Shown piece after piece: positions 1 to 14,203 of a stretch of DNA of 64,000 bases (the stretch's first letter is position 1; every line of letters starts with the position of its first letter). The notes under the pieces were generated by a model. That model ran no database searches. It was given only the letters and a program-made list of their open reading frames with translations, and was not told the DNA's origin. The position numbers were made by a program, and so were the translations under genes. The stretch is from Anisakis pegreffii (Eukaryota > Nematoda > Chromadorea > Rhabditida > Anisakidae). Where the stretch lies: NCBI GenBank assembly GCA_035041965.1, contig JAPYMA010000996.1, positions 20,436 to 84,435 of the forward strand. The letters run 5' to 3'.

Positions 1-3000
1 GGAACATCGAAACGATCTGTATAGATGGTCGAGCTTGTGGGCATTTTTTACACAACATAATACCACCAATGCGATGCTCATTGCAAACAAATTTTGTTTG
101 AAAATATTTTCCGCACTCCACTGGAGGATTACTGCAGAGGTTGGTCCGTGTTCGAGAGACATCTGTATGTAAACCTTATGCACGCAGGCTAAAACTGAAA
201 GTTTTAATATGTCAGTTGCACTCTGTTGCAAATGACATTAAGATTTGAAACGGTGACATCAACAAACTGCACAAAACCAAAAAGATTTCAGGTGACATCT
301 GCAATGAGCCTTCATTTGGGTTTCTTCTCATTCTCGGAGAACTTTTTCGATTGGCTTTATTCAAAATTTTCAGCTCATTTGTAGTGGTTAGGTGCATTTA
401 TGAACGATTTTAAACGTTCATCGTTTCAGTCGAACAAAATTCTTTCGCATTCAGAGAAAATTGTAATCTGGCATTCGTACTAAAAAAAATGGCGAGGATG
501 ATGTGCTGTTGACTGCATAAGTAGAGGAAGGTTACGTTTTCCAATTGATCGCTCTGAATAACGCAATTTTGTTTTTGGAGCAAATTCACTGATGATCAAT
601 GCCTGTCTCATGTCAGTCAATTGTTTGTTTACGATCTGGTCTTTATAAAGTACTCACAGTGATGACATATACCGTCACTTCATATGGAATGCAGTGTTGG
701 TATAATTCCTAGACGTGTTGTGAGGAGGTATAGCAGAGAAGGAGATCAACGATTTCGTTCCAACTGCCAGCAATACTTTGGTGAACAATCATGAAAACTG
801 CTAAGAAATGTGGATGCTACATTTTGTACCCGACGATGAAAATTTCGAAAGCTTTGAATCGACGAATGCGGAGGTTTGCTTGTGAATGGAAGACGTATGA
901 AGTAATTTGGTGAAACGAAATGATTGCGTAATCATGTCTGTTTGAATCAGGAACAATTATGAGGATTTCACGGGCATAATCATAAATGGATTGAGAGCGC
1001 TCTTATTCCGTGATTGTATTTCTTTCAGGAGGCTCTAGGAGGCATCTCGCTGGGTAAGAAATCATTTGTTGCCCTATCTCATCGTAAATGAATGAGTCTG
1101 TGAATTTGGATGCGAAACGACATAGGACGATGAATGAGAAACCACCATGAAACTGCAATCAGCGATGAATGTTTGAGTTTCAGAATGCACTTTAGCTTCA
1201 GCAAGCAATCAGTCAATGAATTGCGACGCATTAATTTGTCATTTTTGATTGATTTGGTTTAACGATGTGTAAATATAAATAAGCATTCATCAGATGATGT
1301 GTTCGTCTCACTGATGACAATCGCACAATCAAAACTGACCTTTTGAAGAGAGAATACTAAGCGAAAGAGTTGTTCCAACGTTATTATTTTGAGTGGCACT
1401 CTTCAGATGAATTCGTCACGTTTATGTGCTCAGTTGCTTGCTTTCCAATTCGAATGAGTAATCTCACATTCTCTTTCGATCGCGATCTCAAATACATTTC
1501 ATCGATCAATCACGACAAAAGATATCCTGCATTTCCTCCTAATATTTACTCTACTGATGCATTTTTCGAATCGATCTACTCACTGTTTATTTAAATGAAC
1601 ACCACGATGAATGTGTAGGCTGGGACTTGTTGCAAATATGCGCCACAAGTAACCCCAAAAAAAGCATATCATGAACGAGCACGTGCGAATGAATAGTGAT
1701 GAATTGCGAAATGTCCCATCATGCAGTCAGCAATAGAAAACAAGTTTTCCACAGTATATTTCTTCACTTTCCTTATGGCAGTTATAGTAAACCTTTGAAA
1801 ACTTGTTTTCTGCTGTTTTTGAACAATTCCAATGCTTCAGGCTTCAGGCTCTATGCCATTGTGATTGTCAATTACTGCTTCATGAAGTTTATTTTCACGT
1901 TGTTCCATATTATAAAACCACATTTTAAAACATTCCTTAACGTGTTCGCAATTTCTGTCGCTAAATTAATCTTAAGTGATTCAATGCTGACAGCTCCTTA
2001 CACTCTTTTCTGCAATTCAGAATCCAGATGCAAGAATGTTCCTTATCTAGCGAGATCTGTTCTGATCTTTATCATTGGTTCAATTGAATGCATGAATGTA
2101 CTTACACCATTCACTTTCATTGCCACACTGTTATTACAGCGTTCTTATTAATCACCATGTTTACAATGCGCTACGATGTGTTTCTCAGCGTGCAAACTGT
2201 GCAAACATAATTAGGCGTCATTTATTTATTTGCAATGATAGTCGCAATATATATGCACCACTCCATGTTCTCGTCAAGTCAACGTCACTGCATTGGTTTG
2301 GTGGTGCGTACGTCCAGCATGAGTTTCCTTCTTTATTTATAATGTACCCATATGTCAATTAACTACAGCCCATTTATTCAATGTTGTCACTTTTTTGTTC
2401 TCATTACGCAGGTTCTGTTAAGTGGGCATTTGTAATTTTCTCTTAACAACTGCTGATGCCATTGTGAAGCATAATGTGAAGGACAGTCATGGATTTTCGC
2501 GTTTTATTTAATTCAACATTCATAATCGACACGACGAAGCTTTTGTTGTCTTTTCGCAAATCCCACTTCTGAAGTGCACTTGATGTATGACTTGCATGTG
2601 ATGTGTTCAAAGGAAATAATCGCCTCTTTGGCTGCTGCTTAAAGCTGACTGCAAATAGAGCAGAAATAACTTTTATTACCCTTTGCTGATAACAGGTTTA
2701 TGACGGGCATTAACATCAGTGCCATTCTTATCATCAGTTAGAATCATTCAACAACAAATGATCGTTCTGTTAATCTGAATTTATTTCGAATGCAAACAGA
2801 AATATTTTATTGGTGAAAAATCTATAAAAGCACATTTCTTTATGAATTCAAATTGTCAGACTTTTTTTTGAAATTTTCCCTTATCATTCCATGCAAACGT
2901 TCTTCTTTTCATCGTTCAACATAATTGCACTTTCTTGCTTATGTCTGCCGATGTCTGGGAGGAATTGGGAAGAAATACTCCATTTTGCTGTCATGACTGA

Positions 3001-6000
3001 TATAAAATGATGATTGCTCCATTTCGATACCTCTTCATACTTGCATACTCTAATCCTTGAAATAGGTTGCTAGCGTACTGATTGTATTTTAGAGCTTACA
3101 TTTTCAAAGCACGCGTCCTCTTATGCGATTAATCTTTTTTTTGTCATTTTTCTGAGCAGTGCATCAATTCATCTGAATTGTTACCATACAAAGTTTGAAT
3201 TTTTCTTGAAAGAGAAGCAATCAAAGACTGAGAGGGAGAAACTGATTGTGAGAAATAATTTCCGATTTATCAACAAACTGTCTAAGCGTAACCATCGTAG
3301 AGATGAGAGCTAGGCTTATTGCTGCTATTATGTTCATTGTACATCGCAGTATTGCAAAAGGGGATTGCAGTAACAGTGGGCACACTAGGATTCTTGTTCG
3401 ATCCCTCAATTATTGCACAGTTCATTCAGCACTGTCTTTTCAAGCCTCTCTAGCGATAAAAACAGTCATGATTCATTGTCGTTAACATGGAACAGTAAAA
3501 TTAAGGAGATTAGTTCTGTTGCTAACTTAATTGTACAACGGAATATATGTTATCACTTCAATGTTACTAAATGATCTTCTCATTTGATTTACTCCATTGC
3601 TTTGCGCTGGTGTTTTTGGTTGCCCATGCGTCTTATAGCTCAACTTTCATATGCTTCTTCCGTAAGTGAAAGATCCCAACAGAGGCCGTGACGAACAGAC
3701 ATGCGATAAAGTGGAAAGCACTTGACATGAACCACTAGCAATCACACACTCTTTGTTCACGTTTACAATAATGCAATACATCCTATTGTTGCCGTTGAGC
3801 CAATATCAATGACAATAATAATGTTGAGCCTCGCAATATTTCAAGTGACTTCATATTGGAGTATTTTCTGTCATTTCGCCAACATATATCACTCAATCAC
3901 TGTATGCGACAACAGAAAATTTGCTCGATATCGCTTCTTTTAACGATTTCAATGTCCGCTGAACCATTCAGTTTAAAAAAACACCAAATAATAATTTATG
4001 ACAGGTTTATGTTGAGATTAACATGGAACAGTAAAATTAAGGAGATTGTAAACAGTAAAAAGAAAATCATGTTGAGATTCTGCTCACACCTATAAACTAG
4101 TGTACAAAATGTACAATTAGAAAGTGTACAAATTTGCACAAGTTAGGTGTACAAGTTAAGAATTAGGTGTATTTGATATAAGCTGAAGTGTCTAAATTAA
4201 GAAGTACTCGAAAGAGAAACGTAATGAATTGCTTATGAGGACAGTTGGGATTGAGAGTTTCGTCATGAGACAGATTCGGTTGCAAGTTTGAGCAGCTTAG
4301 ATCTAATACTAAACATTCACGCTTTTGCGCTAAATAACCATTGTTCATCATGAAATTCTTCTCATCGTCAGGAAATATCAAATATGAAAATTTGACGTTT
4401 CCAACTGTGTTTGAATGAAGTTTTTTCCAGTTACAACTGTGAACAACACAGTTTTGCGATTCTGGAATAGTTTCAGAACTCTGTTCAGAATCGTTAGAAA
4501 ATTGATATAATAGATATGGTTTTGGGAATGCATCATCGATCCAAATATTGAATAAATTCTCTGTTCAATTGATAATCCCTTTTTGCCGCTTGTTTGATAT
4601 GGTTGTTTTCGTAGAAAGCCAGCAGCTTTTCGAAAACCATTTTATCGACAATAACAGTGAAAATAGCGGAATATGACAATTTGACATCAGTTTGGTTTGT
4701 CGACACATTTTTTCCGCCTCCATAATGTGTCATCAATTTTACTTTCGATTCTAGAGCAACCGTTAAGACAATAGTAGAATAAAATGATGATAACAAATAA
4801 AGTGACCGAAATAATGCGCGAAAATTGCGAATCGTAGAACGTTTCAGCGTTAGAACGCCATCAACAGCCACTGTATTGTTTGATCATGGATATTACACTA
4901 CTTTTTAATATTCTTGTTCAGTTTTTAAATATCCTTCCTCAAACAATAAAATAACCGATTATGGCGCTATAGCGCCGGAACATCCTACGTTTCTGCATTT
5001 TCTGTACATTATTTCGGTCAGTTATTCATCTATTCATTATCATCATTCCACTTATCTTAATGTCTTAATCGGTGTTCAACAGTGCACATCGCAATGCATA
5101 ATCAACTGTTAATTCTTTTGTGCCTTTTCAGCTTATCCGAACAAAGCTATTTTTTTGATTGTTTTATTAGCACAAACGAGGATCGTGGAAATTAGTGATA
5201 ACGTGGAAATTACAATGACTAGTAAGTGAACCGGATATCATAACTGAATTACAAACTTTTGCATTTTTAGAAGTTGTTTGAAAGAAATGAAAAGACAGTG
5301 TAGCATCACTGCGATGCCGAGTCTAATAGATATAGGTAGGGCTCGATAAAGGAATAAAATTTTATCGTTCTCATGCGGACGGATATCATTGCAGTAAAAT
5401 GGCGTGTTGCCTCGATTACGTTCATCAGTGTCATTATTTTCATCTGAGAACAGTTCCACTGACTGACGTTCCAGTTCCCTCTGCTGTAACCGCTTCAGCC
5501 ACAATCAAATTTTTGCTGAAGTTTACTGTCGTAACTACTGCTTATTCTAGGCTTAACGGTCGACGATTGGCTCTATCTGCAAATTGCATATGTGGACGTT
5601 TTTGTCTGGAAGTTCATTGCAGTCAGTAACTGTTCCATAGTGCACTCCTGAAACTGTGAACAGTTTTCTTTGCAACTCTTTATTTCTTGAAAATTTCCCT
5701 GAACTACTTTACATTCAGTACAAGAGCTGCATTCATGAAAATTCAGTCAGTTTCAATTCGTCTCAATAATCGTCCGCTTAACTTTCATTCATACGTGAGA
5801 TCGCCAATCTGAGCCGTTAAGGATGTAACAGTCGTTCATCTCATATCTCCGAGCGTCAGATCTTCCGATTCGTCAATGATGTTACCTCATAAATTTTCCA
5901 CCTCTGCTTTGTGAGTTATGTTTTATGAATGAAATGCATTGAACAAGTCCGTCCGTCCCACTCATCAGTAATTCAGATCTCTGACAATCGCGCGTGTAAA

Positions 6001-8780
6001 CGAATGCTTTGGTGCTTTTGAAAGATTAATACCCAAACTGTTTGCGATCATTTTTGATGACTTAATTTGACACTCACATGTATGTGTACTTCAAAAATTA
6101 ATGTTATGAGTCAATTCATCAAATAGATTTATACGCAGTTAGGGGTATTGCGGAGCAATGATGCCAATGACGGCTATCTTCTATTGTTCGGATGCAATGG
6201 ACATAACCTTGAGAATGCTTTTTTTGTAGTTCATCTAATACTAATTTGAAAAGCTCATCATTGCAAACTGTGTGTGAGAACGTCATGATCACTTCAGTGA
6301 GTAAATATAAATATAGTAAATTGCACATAGACGAAATGCTGCGGGATCGAATCTGTGAAGATACAGATGACATTTTGGTTTCATTCGAATTCTCTTGAAC
6401 ATCACTTCCAGCGCATTCATTTATTGATGGAAAGGCGCCGTAGAAACCAAAAAAATTTTCTTCACGGGTTATTTCAGTTCCAGAAGCGGCTGTTATTCGA
6501 TGTCAGCGTTTATCATAGCCACTGATCACTCTGATTAATTTTGTGCTTACAAAAAGATTCATGTTGAGGGCTCGTTGCAGTTGTGTTTTGTCGTTTGCAG
6601 GCAGTGTTCTAGCCATCACCAGTTAGAAGACAGCGAAACCAGTTAGATCGGTCATGAAACGAATGATCCATTCGAACGAATTATTTGACTGATTGTGGAT
6701 TATTTCATTCAATTGCCATTATCAATCAATTCATCACTATGTGTGGATTAATTGATTACGCAACTTCGACAATTGTATCGCATATCAATTTTCATTCATT
6801 AACATTGCAGTCATTACTATCTATTTTAATGTTGCGTAATACATGTATAAAGACTGCTGTTTATGAGCGCAGTTACGGATGATTGTATGAAAAATGATGA
6901 CAACGAGATGCTTAATTTTGTTAAAATTTATGGTCAAAGCTTTTTAATTTTAAGCGGTGAGATTCATTGTGAGCACGGTTGACGTTTTGAAACAATGGAC
7001 GAATGTGGTTAGAGAATATCTAACTGATTGATGTTTTTAATTATATCCGAATGGTTTCCAAATATGAACACCACTATCGCTCATTCTTTATCTCGGCGAG
7101 ATGCGCTGTTTTCTTTCTATTGTCTAATTCTCATGTATTTTTACAATCGCTTGCAATGAATTCGAACAATGAATGTGGCATAGTTTTTTTGCTATTTTCA
7201 AAGGCATTTCGTTCGCAAGTGTTTTCGTTGAACTGAATATCTTCTACTATCATTGAGGCGAACTTTGATGTGGGACAAATTCCATGAGATGATCACCATA
7301 AGTCTCTGAACATCATTACTATGGCCCTACAGATACAGTTCTAAGATTCTGTTGAGCCGTTTTTTCATATGTGAGAAGAGATATTTAAAGTGGAACTTGA
7401 ATTTTGAACATCTTCAATATATTCAATGAATTTTATGTAAGCACATGGCAGATGGTCATGAGCCAGCTGCTCGACGACTATTGATCATCTGCTTATCTTA
7501 AGAGCTGCATCTTTATTCAACCATTTGGTGAATCGCTTCACTTTAACCTTTCATGTAGCAATCGTGTCATCGTGATTGACTGACTCGCACCATTTGATAA
7601 GCGTTTATATGGAACAGCAGTGGTGCCTGCAGCGTGATGGTTTTACTCTTAATCGTCTTATTTCAGATCTGAGCAAAACCAGAATTTGTTGATCCTATTA
7701 AAACTCACCAAATTGTTCATAATTGTATCGGTGCAAATCGAATTCTTTTGCAAATTTGCAATAGAGTGTTGAAAAACAGCGTGTTTGCGATAAGATGTAC
7801 CAAACGCTCTGTTACTTCTGCCCTTCAAGTGCACTCATTTAATTGAATAATTAATTGATCCATATTTGCGTGTGCATAAATGTTGATTGCATGTTTCGTC
7901 GATTCATTCATGCATCATTTGCACTCAAAAATGTTTATTTCCACAACCAAATGCCCAGGCATAAATGGGAGTTTGGGTGTGAATTCTTTCATCGCACCTT
8001 GACGAGTACATTGGTTTCGTTGTTTAGTCTTCTTCGCTTGCGTAACCTTTGCTCTCCCCAAATCTCTCAAAAACATCCAGAAGCCCTCCTAGAAGAACCT
8101 TCCTGTGAAAATGCCCATTCACATCATCTTTACGACGTATTCAAATGCTCGACTTTTCGTAATAATATGCACAATGTTCTTCGTTGAATGATGGAAAAAT
8201 TAAATGAAATCATTGAATAGGATTCGAATGAGTGCGCTAAATGCATTTTAATCCAACTTGAGAATATTTTCATTTAGTCGTCAACAAACGAATTGATATT
8301 TGGAGTATTATTTGGATAAAAGAATAAGTGGATTATCTTACTGCTGAATTGATTTCAGGCATTATTATTATTGCGTTGTTACGTAGCGAATGGTGAATGT
8401 CCTTGACTATTTATATGCATTCATTTGCTTTTACATTCGTTTTGTTCATAAATGAGTTGTTGTGTTCGATTTGCTTGGCGGAGTTATTTGGTCATTTCAC
8501 TCATTTGTATTTCGAAACTGCAGTGATGATTATAGCAATTTTTTTGGTCTGTGTTTTCTATTATCAGACGGTAAATCTCTTGTGTATGCAATACGCGGTT
8601 ATAAGATGATTTCATCGATATCGGTCGGTGATTTTGTAATACCGTTCGATCGACAATTTTATTGGAATGTTTTTGTTTATATCAAAGGTCAACTTCAATC
8701 TCTCTGCACTGAAATTCAACGAATGTGACATTCTCTCATCCTACAAAAATGTTCCATGAAATCATTGAACTCATTTTCAG
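1..8780. other. Gene-poor AT-rich stretch, no supported gene
   Basis: I found no exon chain with matching splice signals and phases here. The longest open frame (1696-2151, +, 151 codons) is hydrophobic and AT-driven, with no recognisable domain. A 30-bp direct repeat occurs at 3482-3511 and 4018-4047. The region could be intergenic or a long intron of a gene starting outside the window. Confidence 0.5.
3482..4047. repeat. Pair of identical 30-bp direct repeats
   Basis: Positions 3482-3511 and 4018-4047 are identical over 30 bases and lie 536 bp apart. Each begins TTAACATGG and ends AAGGAGATT. Flanking sequence differs, so this is a short local duplication with no recognised mobile-element features. 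Confidence 0.8.
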
Positions 8781-8790
8781 TCGTTGCGCG

Positions 8791-9879
8791 ATGACGGCTG
8801 TCCGTGATACACTCTGTAATCTGCGTCCACTCGAAATTCCTAGACCACACATTCCTGGTCTACAATTCATACCGACCAGAGGGCGTCTTGGCTTCTATAA
8901 GGTTCCACATTCTACTTAAATAATCTTTGATTCGGACACTTCAATATCTCTGAAATATTTTAAAACTGTTTGAATCGTGAATATTTCAAAAAACTCTTCG
9001 GTTCTACTGCGTTTTCAGTATTTCTTGATGACTGAACATCTTCGAATTGTATAAGAATACCGATTGTAAGTCTTTTTCGTGAAAATTTTTGCCAACTCCA
9101 AGCAGCCTCATTTCAGAGCATTCGCCGTGATGGAGCTCAGTTTGGGTTACAAATTAAACCTATGGGACCACGAAGGCCTGCCTTAGCCGATGCATGCTGG
9201 GATCCTCCCGTCAACGCGTCCAAGCAGTCTAATCCAGAAACCAGCTCACGTCGAAGTAATCCTGATGCATCGAAACAGCTAAATGAGCAAAGCTGTGGAG
9301 AGCGACTCCGTAATAGTATGAACTCATCCGATGAAGAATCCCAAACGAGTAGCATAAGCCAGGTAAATGGAAAGAAAATTTGATATAGTATTTATCGGTG
9401 TTGAACAGCAGTATCTGATTAAGTATATGTCTGTTCGTATTACAAACTTTAAAAGCAATTAAATATTGGTATTATTTCTCAGAGTGAATCTGATTGATCC
9501 GTACTGAAGCAGATAAAACATTATAATTCAGTAATAAGCTAAGTTCAGTTACGTAATTCACTAATAAGCTGATTCAATAAAGCTCATTCGTTTCAGTAGG
9601 AAACACACCGCAATTATTGATCAGTAGGGAAACATATCATAATTGCATAGTAATATGTGATCACACAATGTCTATACATGAATACTCTAGAAATGATCTT
9701 ATGCATTCGGAAATAAGTCGCTTTTTCAGCTCTCAAATTATTCAGATGGATCAGCATCCACAAGAAATTCGCCAGTCGATGAACCGGAATATCCAGAACC
9801 CGATTACGACATAATCACACCACCGAATGTTAAAACAAAATTATGTGCAGATACAATTAATAACTTACGAAAATTTTGA
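8791..9879 (+). CDS. Unrecognised low-complexity protein, ~168 aa, three exons
   Basis: Model: exons 8791-8901, 9117-9362 and 9730-9879, with stop TGA at 9877-9879. All introns are GT-AG and all junctions are phase 0. The first ATG lies 10 bases after a strong acceptor (CATTTTCAG ending at 8780), which fits a trans-spliced first exon; this is why I chose that start. The first ~65 residues are rich in Pro, Arg and Gly (motifs HIPGLQFIP, RRDGAQFGLQIKP). The middle is Ser/Asn/Gln-rich and probably disordered. Near the C-terminus is the acidic tyrosine-rich motif DEPEYPEPDYD, which could be a phosphotyrosine or SH3/SH2 ligand. I do not recognise a family. The last exon could instead splice on (GTTAAA after PPN), making this the N-terminus of a larger protein. 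Confidence 0.5.
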
Positions 9880-12208
9880 AATCTCTTTTGCTTATAATGG
9901 TGTTCGCTTAACAAGGAGATTGCTCGAAGGCTGAAAAGAAAGCGTTGATCATAACGCAGGCAGTGTTCTGGTCTGTTGCCGTTCTCGTGAAATGAGATGA
10001 GAATCGGTGAATCAATGTGAAATATTAAACGTCAAAACATTTAGAAATATTATCGCTTTTTCCCCGTCAAAAAGTATATTCAAGCAATCTCATCGGCACC
10101 GAAATCATCTGTTCGTCATATGTTATCCATTTCTGAATATGTCGAAAATGAAATTCGAACTCTTTGGTCTCACTTTGGAGTAAAATGCCGTTCGAATATC
10201 AGTTTTATTTGCATAAGCATTGTGCTTCCTGTTTCATCTGAGTTTTTGATATCGAAATTTTAATTTTCACCTGCTGTTTGTATAATAGCGTCGTATTCAT
10301 TCTAATTGTTTCTTTTCCAAATATTTTATTTATTGGTGAGTGTTTATGTCAAACACTTGTTCATTTTTCACTGATCTAGCAGCTTTGACGCACGGTTCGT
10401 TCTTAGCCGTTGGCTGGTACTGTCTGCTGAATCTACAAGCAATGAAAGCGCTCAATATTAGTGAATTTTTAGCGACTTCTTAAACGCAGCATGGTTAAGC
10501 TGCTGAAGCGTAGAAATAATGCATTTGATAATCTGGGTCAGTGGTTCTCATCTGTATTGTTCTGTGTCTTTTCGCATTGGCCTCATAGCAGACCGCTGTT
10601 CTGTCTTGTCAACAATCCACGATGCGGTCTCCTTCGTGCATTGCAACGGTTTTACTTACCAGTGACATATACAAAGAAATCTATTGAATTGCTTTAATGG
10701 TCGCGAAGATTAATGTCAGATGTTGTTGAGGACGTCATTTCCTCCTGATCAATTAGCATTTTGAAGAAATCACTCAACGTGTATGGACGGAACTCAAATG
10801 AAATAAGCCGACAAAAATTTGCCCATCCCACCTCTGCAACTCTCTTCTTAACAGTCTAAAATTTCCTAGCAGAGGAAATTCAATCCTCCGTATGAGAATG
10901 ACTGACCTAGATCAGATTATTCAACCGATGTGTTTCGTTCGGCGCCTTCAGTGCTCCTTGAACTTTTTTCATCGAATAAGACAGTCTCAGCAACAACTGA
11001 ACTTGGAGATCTGAACATTCCAAGTTACATTGCAGCAATAATGATCGAAACTCCTGCAGAAACTTAAGTAGGAGGTCGAAATAATGCTGAACACATATCA
11101 TTCTTATACGAGAAGTTGATATTCAGCAGCCCTAGAACGTCACATATTCGTGAATTTCGGTGAAATTGTCTGAATCATTACAAACTGATTTTTTGGAAGA
11201 TTTGTTCGGGAATTAGCCTAAATCAGCCAAGTCGCTCTGAAGTTTTGTCTTTAATGGTTGAAAGAGCCTCATCCCTGTTCCAGTTACATATATGAAGCAC
11301 TGCGCTGAAAGGTTACTGTGTTCGTCAGTTGATTTTAGCTTTATCTTCATCTTATCCAGAACGACGAAAGATCGATCCTATATGAGCATTCATGGAATGA
11401 TATTATTGTACAGTGTTTATTGGTTTCATGAGTGAGAGGCTCGGTTTGATAATTAGGCCAGGAGAGCTCGTAGCTGATCGTGAGATAAATTACGATAATT
11501 TTGAGTTTCTGCCTAGTTTGCCATAAAATTAAGCACTTTCCACACGTTAAATATTCCAATGTTGCATTGCGTAACTATCAGCCACAAAAATGCGTTTTCA
11601 ACGTGAGAAGTCGAGGTAAATGCAAGCAATGAGCGGTAGATTGCAACTAGTCACTTCACACAATGAATGTAAAGGTGGCACAATTGTGGTCATGCCACGG
11701 TATCATCACGAGATGCAGTGAACGAGAGTGGACGTCGTCATCTGAGAAAGATATTTCTTGCTTGAATTTATAGGTTATTTGGGCGACTAGCCTCTCATGC
11801 ATATCTGATTCATTTTAATTACTGTTTTTTGGCTTTTCTTGAATAAAAATAGATATTAATTTGTATCATTCGTTAATTAAGAACCAAGTATGCATTGTCA
11901 AGGTGAATGCAAAAGACCTGTCAAATAAATGCATTTCAAGTTATATTTAAAATTAATTTTGATTCTGATTGGATGACATCCTCATAGAAATCATCACGCT
12001 TATTGGTAAGGGATGAAAATTTACAATCAAATCTGAATTTGGCAGAAGAAGGTTGATGTTTGAAACGAATTAATTCGTTTTCTATAGGTTCCGTTCAGTT
12101 TGAATTTACAATTTATGCAAGCAAGCAAAAATTTGACTTCATGAAAAATTCATCGATTTGAGTGATTTATCAGAAAAAAAAAACTCTGAATTCATTACTT
12201 TTCTCTAG
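9880..12208. other. Intergenic or intronic, nothing recognised
   Basis: I saw no exon with convincing coding character on either strand. Open frames are short and AT-driven. If the upstream gene continues past 9879, this would be a long intron. Confidence 0.4.
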
Positions 12209-12291
12209 TGTTATTCAGCCGGTGGCCTCATCAGTTCTTTTCTTCTGTCAATACCTCCAATTCTTCTAATCGTTTTCATCTTCGAATTCAG
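12209..12291 (+). CDS. Possible isolated transmembrane exon
   Basis: An 83-base open segment lies between a good acceptor (TTTTCTCTAG) and a consensus donor (GTATGT). In one frame it encodes a Gly-rich turn and then a very hydrophobic run ending in FIFEFR, like a membrane helix. Its end phase (2) does not match the MSP-domain gene that starts 400 bp downstream. A second frame is also open. I cannot link it to other exons. Confidence 0.25.
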
Positions 12292-12683
12292 GTATGTCAT
12301 AAGAAATTCTTGAATCGAGAGATTGTTCAGTGATAATGAATGGACTGCATTATTGCGTGATTAATGACAATCAATAATATTTTACAACTTTGATAGTCTT
12401 TCATTCAAACTTTTCCAACAAATCATCATTCAGACGGAACTATTTTTTTGTATCTAACAAAGCGTTGGAAAACTGTTGCTGATCTCCTTGTTCATTTCGA
12501 TATAAAAACGATTGACCGTAACACAACTGCATTGCATTGAAAACATTCAGTCAGAAACATTCACATTCTGTAAAAATATCTACGCTTCCATTTGTTTCAT
12601 AACCTTCACTGAACTCGTTGAGTATTCTTCTTTTTTTTTTTCAAGCACGGTCCAACGAGGTGCCATTTTAGAAGTGCATCAGA

Positions 12684-13930
12684 ATGTCAGCAAGTTCTTT
12701 CTCGCCTGATAAACCGCCAGATGTGTTGTTGGGTTAGCCATGCATCATTATCAAGCAGAACTCGTTAGGCATTACACTGTCATGGTGTTGAACTGTGATC
12801 TTTTAGATTGCTGAAATAACTTTGAATTGCCCGTGCGAAACTAATGACGTTCTTCTGAGCGCAACAGTGCCTTCATCATGAACCGAAGTCTACGTTTATA
12901 TCTAAGAGCAACGTTAGAGTTGTATAGATTTTGAGCGAGGGACATGGAGAGAATGGATCACTTGAAATGCGACGTGATGACTTACGTTAGTGGAAACAGA
13001 TAAGCGCTCGAACACATTCTGAAAGACTCTGTGATATGGCTAAAATAGGCGATAGTTTTTTGTGGATACCCATTTGCGGCCTAACATACAAGCGATTGTT
13101 CGGTGAGGTTATTGATCAGTCGTTTTGTTTCAGGTGTCAAAAACTCATCAACTGAACAAACTGCGGTCAGTCCAAGTTCACCTGGATGTAACCTTACACC
13201 AAAATTTGTCGCTGTTGAACCGCTGCAACTCGTATTCGAACCCAACAATAAAATGTTACAAGCAAGCATAAAAATAACGTTCGTTCCTGAATACCTCAAC
13301 GTGATTCACAGCCTTTTTAAATTCACGAACGACTGATAGAATCGCGCTCTGAGACTGCTAGTAACCAACATAAACTGTGAATCACCTTCAGAAGTATGAA
13401 TCCGAATCGTATAGCGTGGAGAATTCGAACGAATGCACCAACACGTTATGTGGTTTTACCTACGAGTGGCTTCCTAACTGCAAATGCAAATGTTACTGTA
13501 CGTTTGAAGCTCAACTAGATCAAAATCAGTGGAACTGTAGTTCTGATTCAATTTCAGTTGCATCAGCAATGTGCTGGACGTTTGTAGGTTCAAATGTTAA
13601 ACTGAGTTTTGTGTTTCGATAAGAAATGATCAAACGATGAATTGACATGGTATTACATATTGTATCACAAGGAGGAATGAAATCGCATAGCACTCGAAAA
13701 CACTCCTTCAGTCACGCATAACACTGATCGATCCACGAAAGTACCATCGTCGTCACCGTTTCATGGTACAAGCGATGGAAGCAAAAGATAACGAAAAGGA
13801 TCGAAAGAAGATTTGGGATGATGAGCGTGCAATGAAATTAGATGTGGTACAGTCTATCCGCATTTCAACATCGTCAGTTAACATGCATTCTTATAATAAG
13901 CTCCATAAACTATCGAATCTTAACGACTAG
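12684..13930 (+). CDS. MSP (major sperm protein/VAP-type) domain protein
   Basis: Exons 12684-12732, 13134-13278, 13392-13497 and 13712-13876 (or to stop TAG at 13928-13930) join in consistent phases (1, 2, 0). The product starts MSASSFSPDKPPDVLLG and carries an MSP immunoglobulin-like fold at about residues 35-150. Hallmarks visible: VEPLQLVFEPNNK (first strands), WRIRTNAPTRYVV (the VAP 'K-x-T-A-P-x-x-Y' strand), PTSGFLTANANV (turn) and HRFMVQAMEA (the VAP 'HKFMVQSM' strand). In VAP proteins this domain binds FFAT motifs at ER contact sites; in nematodes related domains are also sperm cytoskeletal. No transmembrane anchor is seen. The gene either stops at 13930 (172 residues) or splices from TCA|GTTAAC at 13876 toward the coiled-coil exons at 15152-16418. 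Domain assignment is firm; the 3' end is not. Confidence 0.8.
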
Positions 13931-14203
13931 GTCAAATCGGCCATATATCGCTCATTATAAAGTTGCATCTCGATGGGAATGTGCAGCTGCATTATGCAAC
14001 TTCAGCAGTTAAAATTAGTCCATTCAAAAGATAGTGTGATGATTCTTCCAAAGAACCGTAATTCGAAAAAGATGCGTTCGTTCCGGTGCCTGATGTTGTA
14101 GCGCCGTCACTAAGGGCACAACACACGTTACCATATATTCACGCTGAATGGCTCTCACTTACAAAGAGATTGAGTGACACTTGGTAGCACAATGCAACAA
14201 AAC

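Noticed and set aside
3340..3415. B-box-like TTGTTCGATCCC suggesting a tRNA
   Set aside because: No acceptor stem, anticodon arm or A-box at correct spacing.
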